Assembly: GCF_009674775.1 (NCBI RefSeq) | Contig: NZ_WKKE01000014.1 | Location: 1-64,000 of the forward strand | DNA from: Flavobacterium sp. LC2016-23 | Lineage (GTDB): Bacteria > Bacteroidota > Bacteroidia > Flavobacteriales > Flavobacteriaceae | DNA: 64,000 nucleotides | Reading direction: 5' to 3' | Part shown: positions 36,322 through 45,252 of the stretch, piece by piece | Position numbering within the stretch: position 1 is the stretch's first letter | Layout: every line of letters starts with the position of its first letter | Notes under the pieces: generated by a model | What the model was told of the DNA's origin: nothing | Database searches by the model: none | Seen by the model: the letters and a program-made list of their open reading frames with translations, nothing else | Made by a program: the position numbers and the translations under genes

Positions 36322-36873
36322 ATGGAAAATCAAGGTGCTTCTGTTGTTATCAGCCACCATATTCTGGACGGAAAAGAGCAGGAATATGAAAAATGGCTGG
36401 ATGAAATTGTTCCTGTGACCAGACATTCAAAAGGTTTTATTGATCTTCAGATTGTGCGGCCCATTCCCCACTTAACTTTTGTTTACACAGTTATTATCCG
36501 GTTTGACAGTATCGATAATCTTAAAAACTGGATGAAATCTGACAACAGGAAATTACTGATCGAAAAAGCAAATCCGTTATTTAGAAAAAATGACAACTAT
36601 CAGATAAAATCCGGTTTGGATTTCCTTTTTAATACTGAAAACGAAGGAAAAAAGGTTCCGCTTCGCTGGAAACAATTTTTGGTAACCTGGTCGGCTATTT
36701 ATCCATTATCACTGGCAATTCCATTACTGGTAATTCCTGTTTTAAGATTTCTGCAAATTCCTCCCAATCATTATTTTGATGCTTTGCTAAATTCAGGTTT
36801 CATCGTCTTTTTAATGGTATTTGTAGTTATGCCGAATTATACCGTACTTATTAAAAAATGGCTCTACAGATAA
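36322..36873 (+). CDS. Antibiotic-biosynthesis-monooxygenase-like domain protein with membrane helices
   Basis: A 183-residue protein. Residues ~5-100 form a ferredoxin-like ABM domain (VVISHHILDGKEQEYEKWLD and HSKGFIDLQIVRP); residues ~112-180 hold two hydrophobic helices. ABM domains act on quinones or simply bind small aromatic ligands. It follows the old yellow enzyme by 21 bp and is the last gene before a terminator. Membrane anchoring plus a flavoenzyme neighbour suggests quinone chemistry, but that is inference. Confidence 0.8.
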   Translation: MENQGASVVISHHILDGKEQEYEKWLDEIVPVTRHSKGFIDLQIVRPIPHLTFVYTVIIRFDSIDNLKNWMKSDNRKLLIEKANPLFRKNDNYQIKSGLDFLFNTENEGKKVPLRWKQFLVTWSAIYPLSLAIPLLVIPVLRFLQIPPNHYFDALLNSGFIVFLMVFVVMPNYTVLIKKWLYR

Positions 36874-36900
36874 AGAAATACATCCTTTACTATAAAATAG

Positions 36901-36929
36901 AAAATCACTGTCGCATGCAGTGATTTTTT
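36901..36929 (+). terminator. Rho-independent terminator after the kinase/OYE operon
   Basis: AAAATCACTG (36901-36910) pairs perfectly with CAGTGATTTT (36918-36927), closing a 7-nt loop and merging into a T6 run. It lies 28 bp after the ABM-like gene. Confidence 0.88.
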
Positions 36930-37128
36930 GTTTTAAGATCTAATAAACAAGTAATATGTAGTAGAAATTCCCACATGATTTCCACATGATTTCATTAGAA
37001 GTTTCTATCAATAAACTCACCGACACTTTTTGCCCATCTGACGAATTCAACATATAAATCCTGTATATCTTCAATAGCTTTACAATAGAATTAAAAACCA
37101 GTATAATTAATCACTTAAAGCTATTATT

Positions 37129-38175
37129 ATGAACACCGAACCACTAAGTTTTAAATACGAGTTAGAAAAGAAAAAACCACGCACCAATGATGGCGGCACA
37201 ACAAGAGGAGCTTCTGTAAAAGATTTTCCTGCATCAATTGGCATCGCAGGGGTTTCAATGCGACTACAGCCGGGAAGCATGCGCGAACTGCACTGGCATG
37301 CAAATGCAGCAGAATGGGCTTATGTTATTTCGGGAACTGTACGCACAACCATTATTCATCCAGACGGTCATAGTTATACTGATAATTTTGAGCCGGGAGA
37401 TGTATGGTATTTTCCAAAAGGATACGGGCATTCTATACAGGCAACAGGAACAGAGGAATGTCATTTTATTTTAATATTTGATAATGGCAATTTTTCTGAA
37501 GATCATACGTTTAGTGTTACCGATTTTATTTCTTGTATGCCTCCTGAAATTGTCGCTCAAAATCTAGGAATTACATTAGAAGAAGTTGCCGCGTTACCTC
37601 AAAAAGAAGCCTATTTTGCAACCGGAATTGTTCCTGACGAATTATCTTTTAACACCGCTTCCCGTTCTGAAGAATCTGATATCCAATTGACGAATTTACA
37701 CCGCTATCCACTGCATTCTCAGCAGCCAAGAATAATTCCTGGCGGCGGTCTGCAGCGATTAGTAACAAGCAAAGAATTTCCTGTCAGTACTACAATGTCA
37801 GGATCAATAATAGAATTACAGCCCGGGGCTTTAAGAGAAATGCACTGGCACCCAAATGCAGACGAATGGCAGTATTATATTTCAGGCCAGGCGGAAATGT
37901 CTGTGTTTTTAGCGGAAAGTACAGTAGTCACTGAGCAATTTAACGCTGGAGATGTGGGGTATGTACCAATGGGTGCCGGGCATTACATTAAAAATACCGG
38001 AGATAAGGTCTGCAAAATCTTAATCGGATTTAACAGCGGCGTTTATCAATCTATTGATTTGAGCGAATGGATTGCAGGTAATCCTAAAGATGTTATCGTA
38101 ACAAATTTTGGTCTCGCGGAAGGTGAGATAGAAAAATTTCCAGAGCGCAAATTATTTATTCAACCTAAAAAATAA
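37129..38175 (+). CDS. Bicupin, oxalate decarboxylase-like
   Basis: A 348-residue bicupin without signal peptide. Each cupin keeps a complete Mn-binding set: His55, His57, Glu62 and His101 in the first (LHWHANAAEW), and His239, His241, Glu246 and His285 in the second (MHWHPNADEW). The flexible lid that carries the catalytic Glu in Bacillus OxdC (SENST) reads SEDHT here (123-127), so the Glu is kept. The expected reaction is oxalate to formate plus CO2. Neighbouring FdhD and formate-dehydrogenase-like genes fit removal of the formate. Other bicupin activities remain possible. Confidence 0.85.
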   Translation: MNTEPLSFKYELEKKKPRTNDGGTTRGASVKDFPASIGIAGVSMRLQPGSMRELHWHANAAEWAYVISGTVRTTIIHPDGHSYTDNFEPGDVWYFPKGYGHSIQATGTEECHFILIFDNGNFSEDHTFSVTDFISCMPPEIVAQNLGITLEEVAALPQKEAYFATGIVPDELSFNTASRSEESDIQLTNLHRYPLHSQQPRIIPGGGLQRLVTSKEFPVSTTMSGSIIELQPGALREMHWHPNADEWQYYISGQAEMSVFLAESTVVTEQFNAGDVGYVPMGAGHYIKNTGDKVCKILIGFNSGVYQSIDLSEWIAGNPKDVIVTNFGLAEGEIEKFPERKLFIQPKK

Positions 38176-38180
38176 TCATT

Positions 38181-38879
38181 TTGTTTTCCCAAACAGAATT
38201 TACAATCACACCTGATCAAATCAGGACACAGGAGAAACTAGCAGTATTCCTTGCTTTCATCGCCGGATATCTGGATGCTGTCGGAATTTTAAAATGGAAA
38301 ATTTACGTTTCTTTTATGAGTGGGAATACAACACAATTAGGAGTCGCCCTTTCTAGTGGTAAATTGGTGGTAATGATTACAACATTTGCTGTAATTGCCT
38401 GTTTTATGCTCGGAATTTATGCAGGTACATGCTTATCGCTGTGGAAAAATTCTAAAACTCAGACACTGCCTTTTTACATTGTTTCAGGAATACTGCTTAT
38501 TTATACCGGAGTAGCACAATATTACAATATAAGCATTGTATTGTCGATCGCTGTAATAGGTTTTTCAACAGGAGTTATGAATACGATCGTAACTTCGGTA
38601 GGCAACCAAAATATAAATACAGATTTCGTTACCGGAACGTTGAATAGTCTGTCCAGAAGCATAGCCATGCTTAGCATGAGCGGTGACCAAACCGATAAAA
38701 AACAGTATAAAATAAATGCTATGCGTTTATCCCTCTTGTGGATAGGTTTTATATCCGGAGCTTTTACTTCTCCTTTTGTACTTCCTCGATTAGGAAACTG
38801 GACCCTGAGCCTGCCTGCAATAGCATTAGTAATCTGTTCCTTGCTGTTACCAATCAAAAACTTTAACCTTAAAAAATAA
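38181..38879 (+). CDS. DUF1275 (YoaK-like) integral membrane protein
   Basis: A 232-residue protein with about six hydrophobic helices. The N-terminal AFIAGYLDAVGIL and FMSGNTTQLG segments and the later GFSTGVMNT segment are typical of DUF1275. Function is unknown in the family. The only sensible start is a TTG at 38181, 5 bp after the bicupin stop; the first ATG would remove the first helix. Tight spacing places it in the oxalate/formate operon, where it might transport a substrate or product. Confidence 0.85.
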   Translation: MFSQTEFTITPDQIRTQEKLAVFLAFIAGYLDAVGILKWKIYVSFMSGNTTQLGVALSSGKLVVMITTFAVIACFMLGIYAGTCLSLWKNSKTQTLPFYIVSGILLIYTGVAQYYNISIVLSIAVIGFSTGVMNTIVTSVGNQNINTDFVTGTLNSLSRSIAMLSMSGDQTDKKQYKINAMRLSLLWIGFISGAFTSPFVLPRLGNWTLSLPAIALVICSLLLPIKNFNLKK

Positions 38880-38884
38880 ATCTT

Positions 38885-39345
38885 ATGCTGAAAAAAAATG
38901 AAGTTGCGCCAGATTTTACATTATTTGCAACACCCGATCAAAAAATCACTTTATCAGAATTTAAAGGTAAAATGTGATTTTAGCTTTTTATCCTGCAGAC
39001 TGGAGTCCGGTCTGCAGCGACCAAATGGCACTTTATAATGAGACAATGAAATATTTTAAAAAATACGATGCTGAAATATTCGGTATTTCCGTAGACAGTA
39101 AATGGTGCCACACTGCTTTTTCTCAATCCAGAAATCTGCATTTTCCTTTATTGGCTGATTTCGAACCTAAAGGAGAAATCTCCAAAAAATACGGAGTTTA
39201 CAATGAAAGTGAAGGCCAATGCAGCCGTGCGCTTTTTGTAATTGATAAAAACGGAATCATACAATGGAATTACCTCTCTCCGACAGCAGTAAATCCGGGA
39301 GCAGATGGAATATTAGAAGCTTTAGAAACACTTAAAACGAACTAA
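38885..39345 (+). pseudogene. Peroxiredoxin (AhpC/TSA) split by a one-base frameshift
   Basis: The reading frame from ATG 38885 begins MLKKNEVAPDFTLFATP and runs to FKGKM followed by TGA at 38975. The same protein continues at once in another frame from 38974 as ILAFYPADWSPVCSDQ, with the peroxidatic Cys in PADWSPVC. The run of four A at 38969-38972 should be five (Lys-Asn-Val) to keep one frame, so one A is missing. Restored, the enzyme is about 153 residues and reduces peroxides. Interestingly, GTG 38974 overlaps the TGA, so reinitiation could make a truncated but Cys-containing product. A homopolymer sequencing error is the simplest alternative. Confidence 0.85.
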
Positions 39346-39347
39346 TT

Positions 39348-39863
39348 ATGTCACTAAAACCAGCGGTTAGTACAACTGACCATACACAAGGAAAAAAAGA
39401 TGCAGATATCGTAATTGTTGAATATGGAGATTATCAATGTCCGTATTGCGGTGCGGCTTATCCGGTTCTTAAAGAAATCATGAACAAATACGGAAAACAG
39501 ATACAATTTGTTTTTAGAAACTTTCCATTATCAGAAATGCATCAGTACGCGCGTCCGGCAGCAATAGTTGCAGAAGCGGCTGCACTTCAGGGAAAATTTT
39601 GGGAAATGCACGATGCTATTTATGAAAATCAGCAATATTTAAGCGAACCTTTTTTATTGGAATTAGCAGAAAAACTAGAAATTGACAGTCAGCAATTTAA
39701 TACCGATATCAAAAAACCAGAAGTTGCGGCTAAAATAGATTCCGATTTTGAAAGCGGAATAATGAGCGGTGTAAACGGTACTCCTTCCCTATTTGTTAAT
39801 GGCAGAAAATTTAACGGTGGTCCGGAAGATTTACTGCAGCTGATGAGCGAAATTGTAAAATAA
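39348..39863 (+). CDS. DsbA-like thioredoxin-fold oxidoreductase (cytosolic)
   Basis: A 171-residue thioredoxin-fold protein with the active site CPYC (31-34, GDYQCPYCGAAY), an inserted helical domain and the cis-Pro loop NGTPSLFVNG. No signal peptide is present, so unlike classical DsbA it probably works in the cytosol as a disulfide reductase/isomerase or peroxide-linked partner. It begins 3 bp after the peroxiredoxin frame, which suggests the pair acts in peroxide detoxification. Confidence 0.9.
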   Translation: MSLKPAVSTTDHTQGKKDADIVIVEYGDYQCPYCGAAYPVLKEIMNKYGKQIQFVFRNFPLSEMHQYARPAAIVAEAAALQGKFWEMHDAIYENQQYLSEPFLLELAEKLEIDSQQFNTDIKKPEVAAKIDSDFESGIMSGVNGTPSLFVNGRKFNGGPEDLLQLMSEIVK

Positions 39864-39978
39864 CATTATGCCGGCAAGCAGAATAAAAATCTAATATCAG
39901 TCCGTTAATAATGTGTAAAGGTATATTTTATGATTATATTTTTAATTAAATTTACGTAGCAATCTCAATTACATCCTC

Positions 39979-40851
39979 ATGGAAATAAATTATTCGGAAT
40001 TAGTTTCCATTAAAAACGTAAACATCCAAAGGATAAATGGTACTGAAATCTCTTCTTTTTCAGATACCCTTTCAATCGAAGAACCTCTTGAGATCAGAAT
40101 ATCTTATGGTTCCCGAACAGAGAGAATTCAAAAGAATATTTCAGTAACCATGCGAACTCCGGGCAATGATAGAGAACTGGCAGTTGGTTTTTTATTTACA
40201 GAAGGAATTATTGGTTCTTTTGAAGATGTAGAACGGGCCTATCCGGTAGAAATGAATTGTATGTCAAAGAAACAAAACATTGTTCAGGTGGACCTTACTG
40301 AAAATTTCAGTCCCAATTTAATGCAGACTGATCGGAATTTCTACACTACCTCCAGCTGTGGTGTCTGCGGTAAAAGTTCGATTCAATCTATAAAAACAGT
40401 GAGTCCGTTTGGGAATTTAGTAAAACCAGCACGTACAATTGATGTCACTGTATTTTACACGCTTCCTCAAAAATTAAGAACAGCTCAAAGTGACTTTGCT
40501 TCAACCGGGGGTATTCATGCATCAGGGCTTTTTGATATTCAGGGCAATTTGATTCTTTTAACTGAAGATGTAGGAAGGCACAATGCCTTAGACAAATTAA
40601 TAGGGCAATCGCTGATGAACAAATCGCTGCCCTTAAAGGAGCATATTTTACTTCTGAGCGGAAGAGCAAGTTTTGAATTAATTCAAAAAGCTGCAATGGC
40701 AGGAATTTCTGTTATTGCTTCCATTGGTGCTCCGTCTAGTCTTGCGGTAGAACTTGCAAAAGAATTTAATATTACGCTTTTGGGATTTCTGAAAGAAAAC
40801 AGATTAAACGTATACAGTACATCAGATCAAACTGTAATTACTACCGGTTAA
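39979..40851 (+). CDS. fdhD: FdhD, formate dehydrogenase sulfurtransferase
   Basis: A 290-residue protein with FdhD landmarks: the RTPGNDRELAVGFLFTEGII segment, the active CxxC (Cys127, Cys130 in SSCGVCGKSS), TGGIHASGLF and EDVGRHNALDKLIG. FdhD passes sulfur from IscS to the bis-molybdopterin cofactor, which is required for formate dehydrogenase activity. It is encoded 49 bp before the molybdoenzyme it likely serves. Confidence 0.95.
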   Translation: MEINYSELVSIKNVNIQRINGTEISSFSDTLSIEEPLEIRISYGSRTERIQKNISVTMRTPGNDRELAVGFLFTEGIIGSFEDVERAYPVEMNCMSKKQNIVQVDLTENFSPNLMQTDRNFYTTSSCGVCGKSSIQSIKTVSPFGNLVKPARTIDVTVFYTLPQKLRTAQSDFASTGGIHASGLFDIQGNLILLTEDVGRHNALDKLIGQSLMNKSLPLKEHILLLSGRASFELIQKAAMAGISVIASIGAPSSLAVELAKEFNITLLGFLKENRLNVYSTSDQTVITTG

Positions 40852-40900
40852 ATAATTTTATGATATAGCATCATGCACTACCAATTAAATAAAAAATGCA

Positions 40901-43267
40901 ATGAAGGAAGATCAAGAACGAAACACAGATAATTTGGCCAGTAAATTACCTGACGCGGAAAATCCATACCAGCTTTCAAAACTTAAATTAACAAAAGTAG
41001 AAAAATGGGCTGCCGGCGTTCCCGCTGTCATGGCCGCAGTAAGTGATCTTATTGAAGACAAAGCAGTTCTCAGAGGCGGCAAAGCTTTGTTTAAGATGAA
41101 TCAAAAAGGTGGTTTTGACTGCTCTAGCTGTGCGTGGCCAGATCCTGATGATGATCGATCTCCTTTGGGCGAATATTGTGAAAACGGGGCCAAAGCTTTA
41201 GCTGAAGAAGCTACAACTAAAAAAGTTACTGCTGATTTCTTTAAAGCAAACGCTGTTTACAGTCTTTCAAAATTAGACGATTACCAAATTGGAAAAATGG
41301 GAAGGCTCACGGAGCCGATGTATTTACCAGTTGGAGGAACACATTATCAGCCTATCAGCTGGGATGATGCTTTTGCAAAAATTGCTTCTCACTTAAATGC
41401 ACTGGAATCTCCTGATGAAGCCGCTTTTTATACTTCGGGAAGAACCAGTAATGAGGCTTCTTTTCTTTATCAGCTTTTTGCAAAAGAATTCGGAACTAAC
41501 AACATGCCGGATTGTTCTAATATGTGTCATGAAACCTCCGGAACTGCTTTGAAAACCACAATCGGCATCGGGAAAGGAACGGTGACTTTAGAAGATTTTT
41601 ATGATACGGATGTCATTGTCATAATCGGACAAAATCCCGGAACTAATGCCCCCCGAATGCTGAGCGCTTTAGAAAAAGGCAAAAAAAACGGAGCAAAAAT
41701 CATTGCTGTCAATCCGCTGCCTGAAGCTGGTTTAATGGGATTTCATAATCCGCAGGCGATAAAAGGAATTCTAGGTTCAGGCGGAAAACTTGCTGATCTT
41801 TTCCTTCCGATAAAAATAAACGGCGATATGGCATTACTAAAAGCCATTGAACTATTATTAATTGAATTGGAAAAGAAAAACCCGGGTGAAGTTTTTGATC
41901 AGGAATTCATCAAAAACAAGACAACCGGTTTTGAAAGTTTTGAGAAACAATTTGAAAATTTAGATTTAGATCAGCTCGCATTTCTTTCCGGTGTTCCTAA
42001 AAATTTAATTATTGAAGCTGCAGAAATTATAGCTTTTAAAAAGAGAATTATTGTCTGTTGGGGAATGGGCCTTACGCAGCAGCCCAATGGTGTAGACATG
42101 ATCAGAGAGATCGTTAATATTTTACTGATTAAAGGAAGTATTGGAAAACCGGGTGCTGGTGTATGTCCTGTACGCGGGCACAGTAACGTTCAGGGCAACA
42201 GAACGATGCTTATTGATGAAAAGCCTACCAATGAACAATTAGACCGACTGCAGGCTTATTTCGGTTTTAATCCACCCAGAACTCACGGCTATGATGTTGT
42301 GGAAACTATAAAAGCAATACACGAGGAGAAGGTGAAATTTCTTTTTTGCATGGGAGGAAATTTTCTGTCTGCAGCACCAGATACCACTTACACCGCGGAA
42401 GCATTCAGAAAATTAAAACTGCTGGTATGCGTATCAACAAAACTCAACAGAGGACATCTGATACATGGAAAAGAATCTCTTATACTTCCTACTCTTTCTC
42501 GAAGTGATATGGATGTTATAAATAATGAAGTACAGATTATCAGTACCGAAAATTCTATGGGTGTGGTACAGTCTTCAAAAGGGGTTCTTACACCTATATC
42601 AGATCAATTTATAAACGAAATGCAAATTGTCTGCCGTATGGCTATGGCTACGCTGGGAGAAAAGTCAGTGATTGACTGGAAGCGATATCATGACAGCTAT
42701 GATGACGTGAGAGAAGCCATAGAAAATTGTATTCCAGGTTTTGAAAATTACAATAGAAGGGTCAGGGAAAAAGGTGGGTTTTATCTTCCAAATGCGCCTC
42801 GTCACGGGGAATTTAAAGCTAAAGAATCAGCTGACAGAGCCTCGTTTACGATAACTGAAATTCCGAAGAATGAACTTGGACCAGATGAATACATGATGGC
42901 TACAACGCGCACGCACGACCAGTTCAACACCACGATTTATGGCATGGACGATCGATATCGAGGCATCAAAAATGAACGGAGAGTTATTTTTATGAATCAA
43001 AAAGATATCGATAAAGCAGGATTAAAAGCTGGTGAAAAAGTAGATTTATTTAACTATGATGATGGTATTGAAAGAATTGCACCTTTATTTGTTATCGTTT
43101 CTTATCAAATACCGGAACGAAATACCGTTACCTATTTTCCCGAAACAAATGTTTTAGTTTCTGTAAATAACGTGGTCAGGGAAAGTAATATGCCGGCATC
43201 AAAATATGTGAAAATAAAAGTAAAAAAGCATGATCCTTCAGTTTATGAAAAGACAAACAGAATATAA
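40901..43267 (+). CDS. FdhF/YdeP-family molybdopterin oxidoreductase (formate dehydrogenase-like)
   Basis: A 788-residue cytosolic molybdoenzyme of the YdeP branch. N-terminal cysteines (Cys74, Cys77, Cys93 in CSSCAWPDPDDD and YCENG) could hold an Fe-S cluster. Cofactor motifs include SNMCHETSG, the pterin-binding IIGQNPGTNAPR and the C-terminal TTRTHDQFNTT. In YdeP-type proteins the metal ligand differs from classic FdhF. With FdhD next door and an oxalate decarboxylase-like gene upstream, formate oxidation is the best guess; E. coli YdeP is linked to acid resistance. No electron-acceptor subunit is encoded nearby. Confidence 0.9.
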   Translation: MKEDQERNTDNLASKLPDAENPYQLSKLKLTKVEKWAAGVPAVMAAVSDLIEDKAVLRGGKALFKMNQKGGFDCSSCAWPDPDDDRSPLGEYCENGAKALAEEATTKKVTADFFKANAVYSLSKLDDYQIGKMGRLTEPMYLPVGGTHYQPISWDDAFAKIASHLNALESPDEAAFYTSGRTSNEASFLYQLFAKEFGTNNMPDCSNMCHETSGTALKTTIGIGKGTVTLEDFYDTDVIVIIGQNPGTNAPRMLSALEKGKKNGAKIIAVNPLPEAGLMGFHNPQAIKGILGSGGKLADLFLPIKINGDMALLKAIELLLIELEKKNPGEVFDQEFIKNKTTGFESFEKQFENLDLDQLAFLSGVPKNLIIEAAEIIAFKKRIIVCWGMGLTQQPNGVDMIREIVNILLIKGSIGKPGAGVCPVRGHSNVQGNRTMLIDEKPTNEQLDRLQAYFGFNPPRTHGYDVVETIKAIHEEKVKFLFCMGGNFLSAAPDTTYTAEAFRKLKLLVCVSTKLNRGHLIHGKESLILPTLSRSDMDVINNEVQIISTENSMGVVQSSKGVLTPISDQFINEMQIVCRMAMATLGEKSVIDWKRYHDSYDDVREAIENCIPGFENYNRRVREKGGFYLPNAPRHGEFKAKESADRASFTITEIPKNELGPDEYMMATTRTHDQFNTTIYGMDDRYRGIKNERRVIFMNQKDIDKAGLKAGEKVDLFNYDDGIERIAPLFVIVSYQIPERNTVTYFPETNVLVSVNNVVRESNMPASKYVKIKVKKHDPSVYEKTNRI

Positions 43268-43447
43268 CTCCTTTCAATTCAGACAAGTTGTTGCACAGGA
43301 ACGTTTCGTCGGGGCTCTCAAGGAATCAATATGAAAAATTATAGATCAAGAGCTAATTTTAAAATTAAAAGCCTTTAAAATCATAATCTTTACCCAATTT
43401 TCATAGTAATGACTTTCAGAAGGTTATCTTTAGTAAAATATAAAATT

Positions 43448-43825
43448 ATGTCAGATAAAAACAAAAAGTCGTTTGGAGTTTGGATGGATTCACACAACGC
43501 AATAGTCGTAGGTAAAGAAAATGTTGATAATGGAGAGTTTATTGTACTGGGACATGTAAAAAATGCAGGACCAGATAATAATTCAAATGAAAAAAATTCA
43601 AATAATCAGGAAATCAGCTTAACGCAAAAATTTTTCAAGGAAATTGCGGGCAAGATGCCTAACATTGATCAAATTCACATTACAGGAACGGGACAAAGTC
43701 AAGAACAATTTATTAAATTTTTGGCTGAATCCCCACAGTATAAAAATGCAGTATCCAGCGAAAGCACCTCTAACAAAATGAGTGATGAAAATCTGACTGC
43801 ATACATTACAGAATATTTTAACTAG
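43448..43825 (+). CDS. Small protein resembling bacterial eRF1/host-attachment (baeRF-like) family
   Basis: A 125-residue soluble acidic protein. The start FGVWMDSHNAIVVG and the later KFFKEIAGKMPNIDQIHITG then SQEQFIKFL resemble the short eRF1-like proteins of bacteria, in which a strand, an amphipathic helix and a GTG/GPG turn are shared. I chose the ATG at 43448: an upstream in-frame ATG at 43409 precedes a partial -7 box (TATCTTTA, 43425-43432). The middle (~48-58) is Asn-rich linker. Function is unknown; similarity is by eye only. Confidence 0.65.
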   Translation: MSDKNKKSFGVWMDSHNAIVVGKENVDNGEFIVLGHVKNAGPDNNSNEKNSNNQEISLTQKFFKEIAGKMPNIDQIHITGTGQSQEQFIKFLAESPQYKNAVSSESTSNKMSDENLTAYITEYFN

Positions 43826-43849
43826 ATCTTTTCCTCTAAATTAAAAGAT

Positions 43850-43886
43850 AAAGCCTTTGGTATAATGACCGAAGGCTTTATTTTTT
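43850..43886 (+). terminator. Strong Rho-independent terminator
   Basis: AAAGCCTTTGGT (43850-43861) pairs with ACCGAAGGCTTT (43868-43879), a 12-bp stem with a single T-G wobble and a 6-nt loop, followed by ATTTTTT. It ends the plus-strand block and separates it from the convergent minus-strand operon. Confidence 0.92.
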
Positions 43887-44074
43887 GTGCCATAAATAAT
43901 CGAGAGCAAATACTAGTAGATAATAATTTTCATATTTACCCTGATCTAAGCATAACTTTGAAGAACATTCTTATTTAAAACTTAACTTTACATTACCAAA
44001 TCCTGAACGCACCTATTTGTGACTGTACTCGTTAGATTAGCTGTTGCATCTTTTCGATTTTGGTCTTATTAAAT

Positions 44075-45178
44075 TCAAAAAAAGGGATAATCAGTATAAC
44101 CTCGCGCTTCGCCTCCTCCAAATAAAGTATGATTATCTGAAATCTTGTTTAAGCCTAAATTCTGTTTTACTCTAAGAGGATAATCAGGATTGGCTAAAAA
44201 ATTTCGTCCAAAGCCAATTAAATCAACTAAATTATCTTCAAGTAAATTTTCACCTTCGCCGGGAGTTTTGTTACCTGTTGCAATGATGGTATTTTTAAAC
44301 AGATTCCTAAGTTTAACTCTAAAATCAATTGGAATTTGAGGCGCATCATCCCAATCAGCCTCACAAAGATGGATATAGGCTACATCAAGCTTGTTTAATT
44401 CGGCAGCAGCAAGCATTATGGTTTCCAAAATTTCGGGATCATTCATGTCCTTAAAACTTATAAAGGGTGAAATTCTTATTCCTGTTTTTTCTTTTCCTAT
44501 TGTATTTGCAACTGCAGCTGAGATTTCAATCAGCAGGCGAATTCTGTTTTCCATTGTGCCTCCGTACTCATCTGTTCTTTTATTGCTGTTGCTTCTTAAA
44601 AACTGATCAATTAAGTAACCGTTTGCACCATGAATTTCAACACCGTCAAAACCCGCTTCAAGGGCATTTTCTGCACCTCTTACAAATTGTTTAATTACGG
44701 TATCTATATCGGTTTTGGTCATTTCTCTGGGGGCTTCTGCGGGAATAAAAGTCGCATCTCCATTTGGAGCGCCGTCAAAAATATAAACGCTTGTATTTTG
44801 AGCTGTTAATGCCGAAGGAGCCAAAGGCTTCAAACCGTTAACTTTTGAACTGCTGACTCTCCCAACATGCCATAATTGAAGAAATATTCTGCTTCCTTTT
44901 TTATGAACTGCATCTGTGATTAATTTCCAGCCTTCAATTTGTTCTGCACTATAAATTCCAGGTGTTCCGGCATAGCCTTTTCCCTGCAAAGAAATCTGGG
45001 CAGCTTCTGTAATTATAATGCCAGCCGAACTTCTTTGTGCATAATATTCGGCCATTAAAGCATTGGGGATATCTCCGGGCTGCGAAGCTCTTGAACGCGT
45101 CATTGGAGCCATTAAAAAACGGTTTTCTAGTTGAATTCCGTTTAAATCGTACTGTTGAAATAATTTCTGATACTTCAT
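44075..45178 (-). CDS. Old yellow enzyme, N-ethylmaleimide reductase type
   Basis: A 367-residue FMN-dependent alkene reductase of the classical OYE/NemA class: MAPMTRSRASQPGDIPN, HGANGYLIDQFLRSNSNKR and TDEYGG are the family landmarks, and the C-terminal ARGYTDYPFF is typical. It reduces electrophilic alkenes, nitro-esters or nitroaromatics with NAD(P)H in the cytosol. It is the last gene of the long minus-strand operon; a 74-bp gap separates it from the deacetylase gene, so its membership is likely but less certain than that of the others. Confidence 0.92.
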   Translation of the reverse strand: MKYQKLFQQYDLNGIQLENRFLMAPMTRSRASQPGDIPNALMAEYYAQRSSAGIIITEAAQISLQGKGYAGTPGIYSAEQIEGWKLITDAVHKKGSRIFLQLWHVGRVSSSKVNGLKPLAPSALTAQNTSVYIFDGAPNGDATFIPAEAPREMTKTDIDTVIKQFVRGAENALEAGFDGVEIHGANGYLIDQFLRSNSNKRTDEYGGTMENRIRLLIEISAAVANTIGKEKTGIRISPFISFKDMNDPEILETIMLAAAELNKLDVAYIHLCEADWDDAPQIPIDFRVKLRNLFKNTIIATGNKTPGEGENLLEDNLVDLIGFGRNFLANPDYPLRVKQNLGLNKISDNHTLFGGGEARGYTDYPFF

Positions 45179-45252
45179 CTTAATTATTATTTTTAATAGG
45201 GAATACTTTTAATTTTGCTTTTGGAACCAACTAATAACCGCCTTTAGCAGAA

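Noticed and set aside
38972..38977. In-frame TGA in the peroxiredoxin as a selenocysteine codon
   Set aside because: The family sequence continues in a different frame directly after it, so a one-base frameshift explains it; no SECIS-like structure or selenocysteine genes are present.
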